Shown here in pieces: positions 8,714 through 16,943 of a DNA stretch of 64,000 nucleotides. The stretch comes from Ligilactobacillus sp900765635. GTDB lineage: Bacteria; Bacillota; Bacilli; Lactobacillales; Lactobacillaceae. The notes under the pieces were generated by a model. That model saw nothing but the letters and a program-made list of their open reading frames with translations. It ran no database searches and had not been told where the DNA came from. The DNA lies in contig NZ_CASCJC010000001.1 of NCBI RefSeq assembly GCF_949152225.1, positions 496,001 through 560,000 on the forward strand. The letters run 5' to 3'. The position numbers and the translations under genes were made by a program. Position 1 is the stretch's first letter. Every line of letters starts with the position of its first letter.

Positions 8714-10192
8714 ATGACAACCAAACAAAAAGCGCTATTTATAATCTTTGGCGGAACAGGGGATTTAGCGCAAAGAAAACTGTATCCGTCATTATTTAAC
8801 CTTTATAAAAAAGGATTTTTAAACGAAAACTTTGCGGTGATTGGGACTGCAAGACGGCCTTGGAGCAATGATCATTATCAAGATGTTGTGCGTAATTCAA
8901 TTTCTGGTATGGAAGATACGGCACAACAAGCTAATGAATTTGCTAGCCACTTTTATTATCAATCCCATAATGTAACTGACACGAATCATTATGTCACTTT
9001 GTTTGAATTAGCTCAAAAACTTGATGAGAAATATCAAATTGGAGGTAATCGCTTATTTTATTTAGCGATGTCACCGCATTTCTTTGGAACAATTTGTGAG
9101 CATTTACGTTCACAAAATATTGTAACTGCTAATGGATATAATCGTGTAATTGTAGAAAAGCCATTTGGACATGATTTAGCGAGCGCAATTCAATTAAATG
9201 ACGATATTTGCAAATTTTTCCCTGAAGAAGATGTTTTTCGCATCGATCATTATTTAGGTAAAGAGATGATTCAAAATATTGCAGCTGTACGTTTTGGCAA
9301 TAATTTGTTTAAAGCGTTATGGAATAATCGTTATATTGATAACATTCAAATTACCTTAAGTGAAGCTTTGGGAGTCGAAGAGCGTGCCGGCTATTATGAG
9401 ACTTCTGGTTGCTTGCGTGATATGGTCCAAAATCATATCTTGCAAATTGTTGCTTTGTTGACGATGAATGCACCAGTTACTTTTAGTGATGTAGATATTC
9501 GCCAAGAAAAAATCAGTGCGCTAAAGGCTTTGCAAGTCTACACACCTCAAGAGGTTAAGGAAAATTTTGTGCGTGGTCAATATACGCAAGGAAATGGACA
9601 AGTTGGTTATCGTCAGGAAAATCAAGTTGCTAAAGATTCTGTAACCGAAACATTTGTAGCTGGTAAGTTACACGTCAATAGCATGAGCTTTGCAGGTGTT
9701 CCTATTTATGTGCGGAGTGGAAAACGCTTGGCGACTAAAGGAACTAGAATCGATGTAGTATTTAAGAATATGCCTAATAATATTTTTGATTGTGGGCAAA
9801 TCTTGCCAAATGTGTTAACGTTTAATGTTGATCCGATTCCTGCGATGAGTTTAAGGCTTAATTCAAAAGCTGTTAGTCAGGAAGGATATGGCATTGAAGA
9901 TAATACTTTGACATATACACACGATAACGCCTTACGTGCACAAACACCGGAAGCATATGAAAAACTATTGTTGGATGCTTTAAAAGGTGATGCTACTAAC
10001 TTTACTCATTGGCAAGAAGTTTATTATTCATGGCGTTTTGTCGATGCTATTCGTCAAGCGTGGGACCAAGAAAAAATAGATGTAGAAACTTTTCCTAATT
10101 ATGAATGTGGCTCGATGGGACCAAAGGCAGCATTTGATTTGTTAGCTAAAGATGGCAATCATTGGGAATTTGATCCATGTCATGAAGGATAA
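8714..10192 (+). CDS. zwf: glucose-6-phosphate 1-dehydrogenase
   Basis: First enzyme of the oxidative pentose phosphate route, making NADPH and 6-phosphogluconolactone. The coenzyme loop FGGTGDLAQRKLYPSL (residues 12-27), the EKPFG motif (148-152) and the active-site RIDHYLGKE (His179, Lys183) are diagnostic. At 492 residues it is full length. It is a single-gene unit between two terminators; a plausible promoter is TTGTTT-17 nt-TAAAAT at about 8651-8679. NADPH from this step would feed the neighbouring FabG reaction, but linkage here is only by position. Confidence 0.96.
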   Translation: MTTKQKALFIIFGGTGDLAQRKLYPSLFNLYKKGFLNENFAVIGTARRPWSNDHYQDVVRNSISGMEDTAQQANEFASHFYYQSHNVTDTNHYVTLFELAQKLDEKYQIGGNRLFYLAMSPHFFGTICEHLRSQNIVTANGYNRVIVEKPFGHDLASAIQLNDDICKFFPEEDVFRIDHYLGKEMIQNIAAVRFGNNLFKALWNNRYIDNIQITLSEALGVEERAGYYETSGCLRDMVQNHILQIVALLTMNAPVTFSDVDIRQEKISALKALQVYTPQEVKENFVRGQYTQGNGQVGYRQENQVAKDSVTETFVAGKLHVNSMSFAGVPIYVRSGKRLATKGTRIDVVFKNMPNNIFDCGQILPNVLTFNVDPIPAMSLRLNSKAVSQEGYGIEDNTLTYTHDNALRAQTPEAYEKLLLDALKGDATNFTHWQEVYYSWRFVDAIRQAWDQEKIDVETFPNYECGSMGPKAAFDLLAKDGNHWEFDPCHEG

Positions 10193-10195
10193 TTT

Positions 10196-10227
10196 AAAAA
10201 GTTGCTTTCAAACGAAGGCAACTTTTT
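10196..10227 (+). terminator. terminator after zwf
   Basis: Hairpin gttgcttt / aaggcaac, flanked by A and T runs, starting 3 nt after the zwf stop. Confidence 0.88.
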
Positions 10228-10234
10228 ATTTAAT

Positions 10235-10264
10235 TTGAAAACAAACGTGTGTTTGGTGTAGAAT
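10235..10264 (+). promoter_or_regulatory. dinB promoter with LexA/DinR-type SOS box
   Basis: TTGAAA (10235-10240), an 18-nt spacer, then TAGAAT (10259-10264). The spacer contains CAAACGTGTGTTTG (10242-10255), which matches the Bacillus DinR/LexA box CGAACRNRYGTTYG at 13 of 14 positions. A repressor bound there would cover the polymerase site, giving damage-inducible expression. Site match is seen; repression is inferred. Confidence 0.8.
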
Positions 10265-10294
10265 TAAATAAAATATGCTAGAAAGGAAAAAACG

Positions 10295-11398
10295 ATGCAC
10301 CAAGAGCGAAAGATTATTCATGTTGATATGGATTCTTTTTATGCTTCAATAGAAATGCGTGATCATCCAGCTTATCGCCAGGTACCATTAGTAATTGCGA
10401 GAGATCCTAGGCATGCAAACGGCAAGGGAGTGGTGGCAACAGCCAATTACATTGCCCGTCAATACGGGGTTCATTCAGCCATGAGTTGTGCCCAAGCGCT
10501 TAAACTTTGTCCGCAAGCAGTCTTTAAGCGACCTGATTTTGATAAATACCGGCAAGTATCAGAACAGATTCACGCAATTTTTAGGCAGTATACGGATATT
10601 ATCGAACCAATTGCTTTAGATGAGGCTTATTTAGATGTGACGGAAAATAAATTAAATGAATGCTCGGCAATCAAGCTTGCACATGATTTGCAACAAAAAA
10701 TTTATGCTAAAACACAGTTGACGTGTTCGGTAGGTATTTCTTATAACAAATTTTTAGCCAAGTTATCTTCGGAGTATCGTAAACCAATGGGCTTGACGGT
10801 AGTTAGAAAAGAGGAGGCCCAAGCCTTTTTATTGGCTTTGCCCATCCAAGATTTTCGTGGTGTTGGTAAAAAAACTTTACCAAGAATGCATGAATTAGGA
10901 ATTTTTAGTGGACAAGATTTATATAACTGTTCTTTAAAGAAATTACAGCAACACTTTGGTAAAATGGGGTTTATTTTATATCAACGTGTTCGCGGCGAAG
11001 ATAACCGCGTAGTTCAAGCGACTAGAAAGCGCAAATCTTTAGGCAAGGAGCGCACTTTTGATACGCCATTGTGTAGCCAAGAAGAAGTAGAAGAACAATT
11101 AAAACGTTTGGCTCAAAAAGTAACTACTCAAATGCAAAAAAAGCAAAAGCAAGGTCAAACATTGGTTTTAAAGGTGCGAAATAGTCGTTATCAAACAATG
11201 ACTAAACGTTTAACCCAACGAGATTTCTTTACAAATGATGTGGCAACGTTAGTGTTTTATAGTTTGCAACTTTTTGAACAGATTCAGCCAGAAAACATAG
11301 ATGTACGCTTGTTAGGCTTAACATTAACAGGATTAGATGATGCTAGTTATCAAAATATTGTTTTACCGCTATGGCAAAACGAAAATGAAATGAAGTGA
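10295..11398 (+). CDS. dinB: DNA polymerase IV (Y family)
   Basis: Error-prone translesion polymerase. The metal-binding catalytic motifs are DMDSFYASIE (from residue 11) and ALDEAYLDVT (Asp109, Glu110). The SVGISYNKFLAKLSS segment and the helix-hairpin-helix GVGKKTLPRMHELGI follow, then a C-terminal little-finger domain. At 367 residues it is normal. The promoter carries an SOS-type operator, consistent with the known damage control of dinB in Gram-positives. The start ATG is preceded by gaaaggaaa. No terminator is evident before nrnA, which has its own promoter. Confidence 0.95.
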   Translation: MHQERKIIHVDMDSFYASIEMRDHPAYRQVPLVIARDPRHANGKGVVATANYIARQYGVHSAMSCAQALKLCPQAVFKRPDFDKYRQVSEQIHAIFRQYTDIIEPIALDEAYLDVTENKLNECSAIKLAHDLQQKIYAKTQLTCSVGISYNKFLAKLSSEYRKPMGLTVVRKEEAQAFLLALPIQDFRGVGKKTLPRMHELGIFSGQDLYNCSLKKLQQHFGKMGFILYQRVRGEDNRVVQATRKRKSLGKERTFDTPLCSQEEVEEQLKRLAQKVTTQMQKKQKQGQTLVLKVRNSRYQTMTKRLTQRDFFTNDVATLVFYSLQLFEQIQPENIDVRLLGLTLTGLDDASYQNIVLPLWQNENEMK

Positions 11399-11427
11399 TT
11401 GTCTAGTTGGCAAAAAATCGGTATACT
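11399..11427 (+). promoter_or_regulatory. promoter of nrnA-cshB
   Basis: TTGTCT (11399-11404), 17-nt spacer, TATACT (11422-11427). It lies right after the dinB stop and 41 nt before the nrnA start. Confidence 0.7.
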
Positions 11428-11468
11428 AAAGTGTTAAGTAAGTTGCATTAAGAAAACGAGGAAACAAC

Positions 11469-12440
11469 ATGACAATAGAAGAACAAATTTTACAACAAAT
11501 TGAAAAATATCAAAAAATCATCATTCACCGTCATCAACGTCCAGATCCAGATGCATTTGGTTCGCAATATGGGTTAGCTTTAGTACTTAAGGAAGCTTAT
11601 CCGACCAAAGAAATTTATCAAGTCGGCAAAGACGTAACTGCTTTGAGTTGGATGGGGACAGAAGATCAAATTGAAGATGATGTATATCAAGGTGCGTTAG
11701 TAATTGTGACGGATACGGCTAATAGCCCACGTGTTGATGATCAACGCTATAATCAAGGTGATTATTTGATAAAAATCGATCATCACCCTAATGATGATCC
11801 TTATGGTGATATTTGTTGGGTTAAAGATCAAGCTTCGAGTTGTTCAGAAATTATTTATGATTTTATTCAAGTAACAAATGGCAAGTTGAAATTGACAGCT
11901 AAAGCAGCTGAAGTTTTATATGCAGGGATAATCGGGGATACTGGCCGCTTTTTATATGATTGTACTAGTGCGCATACATTAAATGTAGCTGCTGATTTGC
12001 GCCAGTATGATTTTGATGCGGTACGTGTTTGTCGTAGACTAGATGAAATTTCAGAACAAATAGCCCGCTTATCGGCCTATGTTTGGCAAAATATGACGGT
12101 TACTCCAAATAATGCAGCTTATGTTGTTTTAACCAATGAGTTATTGGAAAAATTTGCATTACAAGATGCATGCACAAGTGATGTTGTGCCTTTATTAGGT
12201 AAGATTGAGACAATCATTTGTTGGACTGTTTTAGTCGAACAAAAAGATGGTTCATATCGTTTACGTATTCGTTCTAAAGGACCGATTATTAATGAGCTAG
12301 CCAAGAAATATGACGGTGGAGGCCATCCATTAGCTAGTGGAGCTAAACTAGCAAGTAAAGAGCAAATTGCTGAGTATGTTGAGCAATTAGATAAAATTGC
12401 GGCTACTTATCAAGGAGGAAAAGATGACAGTAAAATTTAA
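11469..12440 (+). CDS. nrnA: DHH-family nanoRNase / pAp phosphatase
   Basis: Degrades 2-5 nt RNA oligomers and, in characterised relatives, dephosphorylates pAp. The DHH phosphoesterase metal motifs are present: HQRPDPDAFGSQ (residues 22-33), DTANSP (Asp82), DHH (104-106) and GDTGRF (156-161). The C-terminal DHHA1 motif GGGHPLASGA starts at residue 283. At 323 residues it is typical. The last 17 nt overlap the following helicase gene, linking two RNA-metabolism functions in one transcript. Confidence 0.92.
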   Translation: MTIEEQILQQIEKYQKIIIHRHQRPDPDAFGSQYGLALVLKEAYPTKEIYQVGKDVTALSWMGTEDQIEDDVYQGALVIVTDTANSPRVDDQRYNQGDYLIKIDHHPNDDPYGDICWVKDQASSCSEIIYDFIQVTNGKLKLTAKAAEVLYAGIIGDTGRFLYDCTSAHTLNVAADLRQYDFDAVRVCRRLDEISEQIARLSAYVWQNMTVTPNNAAYVVLTNELLEKFALQDACTSDVVPLLGKIETIICWTVLVEQKDGSYRLRIRSKGPIINELAKKYDGGGHPLASGAKLASKEQIAEYVEQLDKIAATYQGGKDDSKI

Positions 12441-13773
12441 AGATTTAGGCTTAGCACCTTATGTGTTAGAGGCCTTAGAAGAAATCAGCTTTATAACACC
12501 AACACCGGTGCAAGAACGCTTGATTCCTTTAATTATGAAAAATAAAAGTGTGGTTGGACAATCGCAAACGGGTAGTGGAAAGACCCATACTTTTTTGTTG
12601 CCGATTTTTTCAAAGATTATTGCAAATAAAAAAGAGGTACAAGCGGTAATTACTACACCTAGTCGTGAATTAGCTTATCAAATTTATGGAGCAGCTAAGC
12701 AGTTAGCTAAGCATAGCAATGAAGAAATTTTGGTGCAAAATTTTGTAGGCGGAACTGATAAACAACGCCAAATTGAAAAACTAGCTAATCGCCAACCACA
12801 AATTGTGATCGGAACGCCAGGACGTATTTTAGATTTGGTAAAAAGTAATGCTTTAGATATTCATAATGCGACTTATTTGGTAGTTGACGAAGCCGACATG
12901 ACACTTGATTTGGGCTTTTTAAATGAAACAGATGCGATTGCTTCAAGTATGCCTAAAGATTTACAAATGTTAGTCTTTTCGGCGACAATTCCGCCTAAAT
13001 TACAACCATTTTTGCGCAAATATATGAGCTCACCAATTATTGAAGTAGTCGAAAATAAAACGATTATCAGTCCAACAATTGATAATTGGTTACTTTCAAC
13101 TAAAGGGCGCGATCGCAATCAATTAATTTATCAACTTTTGACGTTAGGTAAACCTTATTTAGCGTTGGTATTTGCTAATACTAAAGAAAGAGCCGACGAG
13201 TTGACGAATTATTTGCGTGCAAATGGGCTTAAAGTTGCTAAAATTCATGGCGGAATTCAACCACGAGAACGTAAACGAGTGATGAAAGCTGTCCAAAATT
13301 TAGAATATCAATATGTGGTTGCAACTGATTTAGCTGCACGTGGAATTGATATTGAAGGCGTTTCGCATGTTATTAATGATGATTTGCCCGAAGATTTAGA
13401 ATTTTTCGTTCATCGTGTCGGACGAACCGGACGAAATAACATGCACGGAATTGCAATCACATTGTATGCGCCAAATGATGAACGCCGAATTGAAGGACTA
13501 GAAGAATTAGGAATTAATTTTGTTCCTAAAGCTTTAAAAAATGGCGAATTGGTTGATTCTTATGATCGTAAGCGCCGTGAAAAAAGACGTGTGCGCCAAG
13601 ACAAGATGGATCCTAAATTGCAAGGAATGGTTAATAAAGCTAAAAAGAAAAGAAAACCAGGCTATAAGAAAAAAATCAAGCAAGCTATCAAAAAAGATGA
13701 GCAGCAAAAACGTCGGATTGCACGGCGTCAAGAGATGCGTGCCCAACGTAAAGCTAATAAAACCAAGGCTTAA
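12424..13773 (+). CDS. cshB: DEAD-box RNA helicase, CshB type
   Basis: ATP-dependent RNA helicase. Motifs in order: Q motif at about residues 5-30 (FKDLGL...TPTPVQ), Walker A SQTGSGKT (47-54), PSREL, TPGR, DEAD (155-158), SAT (186-188), ARGID and HRVGRTGR. A strongly basic tail of about 70 residues follows and probably binds RNA. The frame is open from 12397, but the ribosome site aaggagg directly precedes the ATG at 12424, giving 449 residues. CshB is the best fit by architecture; assignment to that member rather than another cold-shock helicase is inference. Confidence 0.88.
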   Translation: MTVKFKDLGLAPYVLEALEEISFITPTPVQERLIPLIMKNKSVVGQSQTGSGKTHTFLLPIFSKIIANKKEVQAVITTPSRELAYQIYGAAKQLAKHSNEEILVQNFVGGTDKQRQIEKLANRQPQIVIGTPGRILDLVKSNALDIHNATYLVVDEADMTLDLGFLNETDAIASSMPKDLQMLVFSATIPPKLQPFLRKYMSSPIIEVVENKTIISPTIDNWLLSTKGRDRNQLIYQLLTLGKPYLALVFANTKERADELTNYLRANGLKVAKIHGGIQPRERKRVMKAVQNLEYQYVVATDLAARGIDIEGVSHVINDDLPEDLEFFVHRVGRTGRNNMHGIAITLYAPNDERRIEGLEELGINFVPKALKNGELVDSYDRKRREKRRVRQDKMDPKLQGMVNKAKKKRKPGYKKKIKQAIKKDEQQKRRIARRQEMRAQRKANKTKA

Positions 13774-13780
13774 GCTAGAG

Positions 13781-13809
13781 TTGACAACTCTTTTAAATTT
13801 GCATATACT
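13781..13809 (+). promoter_or_regulatory. alaS promoter
   Basis: TTGACA (13781-13786), 17-nt spacer, TATACT (13804-13809): near-consensus sigma-A promoter that starts the T-box leader. Confidence 0.85.
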
Positions 13810-13815
13810 TTGAGT

Positions 13816-14012
13816 ATACTTTTAGGACATGCTGATTAAATTAAATCATTTAGAGAGAATCTGGTTGGTGTAAAGATTTTGATTTATTGATGAGTGCTCC
13901 CTAAAAATGACAATTGAATGAATTTAGATTTTAAAGAGGCTAACGATCAGCATCGTTGCAAGTAAGGTGGTACCGCGCGCAAGCGTCCTTACTAGCAACG
14001 GTGCTTTTTTAG
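13816..14012 (+). promoter_or_regulatory. T-box leader controlling alaS
   Basis: The T-box core aaggtggtaccgcg is at 13964-13977. The terminator alternative pairs agcatcgttgc...agtaagg (13950-13968) with ccttactagcaacggtgct (13987-14005) and ends in six Ts. A GCT triplet in the stem I region near 13898 is a candidate alanine specifier. Uncharged tRNA-Ala would be expected to favour the antiterminator and allow alaS expression. The T-box and terminator are seen; the exact specifier is inferred. Confidence 0.93.
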
Positions 14013-14032
14013 TCAAGGAAAGGAATTTTTAG

Positions 14033-16675
14033 ATGAAAGAATTATCAAGTGCTCAAATTCGGCAAATGTATCTTGATTTTTTCAAGACTAAAGGTCACGA
14101 TATTATGAAGAGTGCACCATTAGTGCCAATTGATGATCCAACTTTGTTATGGATTAACTCAGGGGTAGCAACCATGAAAAAATATTTTGATGGTTCGGTT
14201 GTCCCTAAGAACCATCGCATGACAAGTTCACAAAAATCAATTCGAACCAATGATATTGAAAATGTGGGACGGACAGCACGTCACCATACATTATTTGAAA
14301 TGTTAGGTAACTTTTCTATCGGCGATTACTTCAAAAAAGAAGCAATTGCTTGGGCGTGGGAATTATTAACTAGTCCTGAATGGTTTGCAATGGAAAAAGA
14401 AAAACTTTACGTGACTGTTTATCCAAAAGATACAGATGCAAAGAAATATTGGCAAGAAATCGGGATGCCAACTGATCATATTTATGAAGTTGAAGATAAT
14501 TTCTGGGATATTGGCGAAGGTCCATCTGGTCCGGATACCGAAATTTTTTATGATCGTGGTCAAGAAATGAATAACTTGCCAGAAGATCATCCTGAAAATT
14601 ATCCTGGTGGCGAAAACGAACGTTATTTAGAAATTTGGAATATCGTCTTTTCTGAATTCAATCATAAGCCTGATGGAACTTATGAACCACTTCCACATAA
14701 AAACATCGATACGGGGATGGGATTAGAACGAGTTGTTTCAGTTTTCCAACATGCTAAAACCAACTTTGAAACCGACTTGTTTATGCCAATCATCGATGAG
14801 ACAGCTACTATGGCTAAAGGTTATCATTATGGTGATAATGTTGAAAAAGATGTTTCCTTTAAAGTGATTGCTGATCATGCACGTGCCGTGACTTTTGCGA
14901 TTGGTGATGGTGCGTTACCTTCAAATGAAGGTCGTGGCTATGTAATTCGTCGTTTAATTCGGCGAGCTGTTATGCATGGACAAAAGTTAGGTATCGATCA
15001 AGCCTTCTTATACAAATTAGTGCCAGTCGTAGGCAAGATTATGGAATCTGCTTATCCAGAAGTCTTGCAACAAGCAGATTATATTGCCAAAGTTATTCGA
15101 ATGGAAGAAGATCGCTTTAACGACACCTTAAAAGATGGGATGCAATTATTAGATGATTTGATTAGTGAAACTAAGGCTGCTAATAAAGATATCTTGCCAG
15201 GAGCACCGGTCTTTAAACTTTATGATACCTATGGCTTCCCAATGGAATTGACGAAAGAATATGCGCAAGAACAAGGCTTAAGTGTTGATGAAGCTGGTTT
15301 TGATGAACAGATGCAACAACAAAAGCAACGCGCACGTGCAGCTAGAAGTGATGCTAAATCAATGGGTGTTCAAAGTGCCTTATTAACTGATATTAAGACA
15401 GAAAGTCAATATGTTGGTTATGATGTTTTGAGTTGTGAAGCAACTTTGGCAGATATTATTGTTGATGAAGCTTTAGTAGATGAAATTACAACTGGTAAAG
15501 CACGCTTAATCTTTTCTAAGACACCATTTTATGCAGAAATGGGTGGCCAAGTTGCTGATAAAGGTGTGATTAAAGACCAAAATGGGCAAGTAGTTGCACA
15601 AGTGATTGATGTGCAACATGCTCCAAATGGTCAAAACATGCATTTAGTTGAAGTTGAAGGCTGCTTGCAAGTTAATGGTCAATATCTATTAGAAGTTGAT
15701 GAAACATTCCACAATAAAGTTAAGAAAAACCATACAGCAACACATTTGTTAGATCAAGCTTTACGTGATGTCTTAGGTAATCATACACATCAAGCCGGTT
15801 CATTGGTAGAACCAACTTATTTACGTTTTGACTTTACAAATCTTGGTGCGGTAACTAAAGAACAATTAGCACAAGTTGAAGCAATTGTTAATGAAAAAAT
15901 TTGGGAAAGTTTATCAGTTGAAACTATCGAAACTGATTTAGAATCAGCTAAGAAGATGGGAGCAATTGCTTTATTTGCCGATAAATATGGTGATTTAGTG
16001 CGGGTTGTTAAAGTTGGTGATTACTCAATGGAATTTTGTGGCGGCAATCACGTGGCTAACACCAGTGAATTAGGTTTGTTTAAGATTGTGTCTGAATCAG
16101 GTGTTGGGGCTGGCGTACGTCGGATTGAAGCTGTAACTTCAAAAGAAGCGTATGAATTCTTAGAACAACGTAATCATCTGTTAAATGCAACAGCTACTGC
16201 GATGAAAGTCGTACAATTAAAAGAAGTTCCACGTAAAGTTGAACAATTACAACAACAAATCAAAGAATTAGAACAACAAAAACAAGCATTGGAAGATAAA
16301 TTTGCGAGCCAACAAGCAGCAGATGTCTTCAAAAATGTCGAAACAATTAATGGTAAGACGTTGATTGCTAAAGAAGTTAAAGTTTCAGGTATGAGCCAAT
16401 TACGCCAATTAGCTGATCAATGGAAGACTAATGAATATTCTGATGTTTTAGTGTTGGCAACTTCAACTGAAGATGGCAAGGTTAACTTGATTACAGCGAT
16501 GAGTGGTACAGCTATTCAAGCTGGGCTTAAAGCTGGAGATTTGATTAAAGCTATTGCACCTGCTGTTGGTGGTGGCGGCGGTGGCCGTCCTGATATGGCT
16601 CAAGCTGGTGGAAAGAATCCATCTGGTATCAAGGATGCTTTGCAACAGGCTGGTCAATGGTTGGCTGAAAAATAA
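14033..16675 (+). CDS. alaS: alanyl-tRNA synthetase
   Basis: Charges tRNA-Ala. It has the class II catalytic domain at the N terminus, then the editing domain with the zinc-type motif HTATH (His567, His571) and CGGNH (Cys669, His673), a coiled coil at about residues 725-765 and the C-terminal glycine-rich module ending AVGGGGGGRPDMAQAGG. At 880 residues it is full length. The ribosome site aaggaa lies upstream. Expression is controlled by the T-box leader, and a strong terminator follows. Confidence 0.97.
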   Translation: MKELSSAQIRQMYLDFFKTKGHDIMKSAPLVPIDDPTLLWINSGVATMKKYFDGSVVPKNHRMTSSQKSIRTNDIENVGRTARHHTLFEMLGNFSIGDYFKKEAIAWAWELLTSPEWFAMEKEKLYVTVYPKDTDAKKYWQEIGMPTDHIYEVEDNFWDIGEGPSGPDTEIFYDRGQEMNNLPEDHPENYPGGENERYLEIWNIVFSEFNHKPDGTYEPLPHKNIDTGMGLERVVSVFQHAKTNFETDLFMPIIDETATMAKGYHYGDNVEKDVSFKVIADHARAVTFAIGDGALPSNEGRGYVIRRLIRRAVMHGQKLGIDQAFLYKLVPVVGKIMESAYPEVLQQADYIAKVIRMEEDRFNDTLKDGMQLLDDLISETKAANKDILPGAPVFKLYDTYGFPMELTKEYAQEQGLSVDEAGFDEQMQQQKQRARAARSDAKSMGVQSALLTDIKTESQYVGYDVLSCEATLADIIVDEALVDEITTGKARLIFSKTPFYAEMGGQVADKGVIKDQNGQVVAQVIDVQHAPNGQNMHLVEVEGCLQVNGQYLLEVDETFHNKVKKNHTATHLLDQALRDVLGNHTHQAGSLVEPTYLRFDFTNLGAVTKEQLAQVEAIVNEKIWESLSVETIETDLESAKKMGAIALFADKYGDLVRVVKVGDYSMEFCGGNHVANTSELGLFKIVSESGVGAGVRRIEAVTSKEAYEFLEQRNHLLNATATAMKVVQLKEVPRKVEQLQQQIKELEQQKQALEDKFASQQAADVFKNVETINGKTLIAKEVKVSGMSQLRQLADQWKTNEYSDVLVLATSTEDGKVNLITAMSGTAIQAGLKAGDLIKAIAPAVGGGGGGRPDMAQAGGKNPSGIKDALQQAGQWLAEK

Positions 16676-16720
16676 TAAATATTTTTATCAAATTTTATTG
16701 ATAAAAATGTAACAAAGTTT

Positions 16721-16759
16721 GTCCTCTTTTCTGGATGATTCCAGAGAAGAGGACTTTTT
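16721..16759 (+). terminator. terminator after alaS
   Basis: Stem gtcctcttttctgg / ccagagaagaggac with a 6-nt loop, followed by five Ts. A smaller AT-only hairpin (tttttatca / tgataaaaa) lies just upstream at 16682-16707. Confidence 0.92.
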
Positions 16760-16789
16760 GTTTATGGTTTAAGGCTTATAAATTAGTCT

Positions 16790-16827
16790 TACCCTAAAAT
16801 GGTATATACATATACCATTTTAGGGTA
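16790..16827. repeat. perfect 17-bp inverted repeat upstream of the glmS promoter
   Basis: taccctaaaatggtata (16790-16806) is followed by a 4-nt loop and its exact reverse complement (16811-16827). No T-run follows, so it is not an obvious terminator. It ends 6 nt before the -35 box of glmS, which suits an operator or an extruded hairpin. The protein that would bind it is unknown. Confidence 0.85.
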
Positions 16828-16833
16828 AATGTG

Positions 16834-16862
16834 TTGACTATCTTTATATATGGTTGTATAGT
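16834..16862 (+). promoter_or_regulatory. glmS promoter
   Basis: TTGACT (16834-16839), 17-nt spacer, TATAGT (16857-16862). The leader to the glmS ATG is only about 75 nt, too short for a glmS ribozyme. Within it, 16892-16905 reads ATTGGTATAGATAA on the minus strand, which resembles GntR/NagR-type amino-sugar operators. Confidence 0.8.
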
Positions 16863-16943
16863 TTATTTTGTTGAGATGTTATCTAAATAATTTATCTATA
16901 CCAATTTTAAAAAGTTAAAAAGATATACAAAGGAAGAGTTAAT

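Noticed and set aside
16863..16943. glmS ribozyme/riboswitch in front of glmS
   Set aside because: Only about 75 nt of leader exist after the promoter and none of the ribozyme core is visible.
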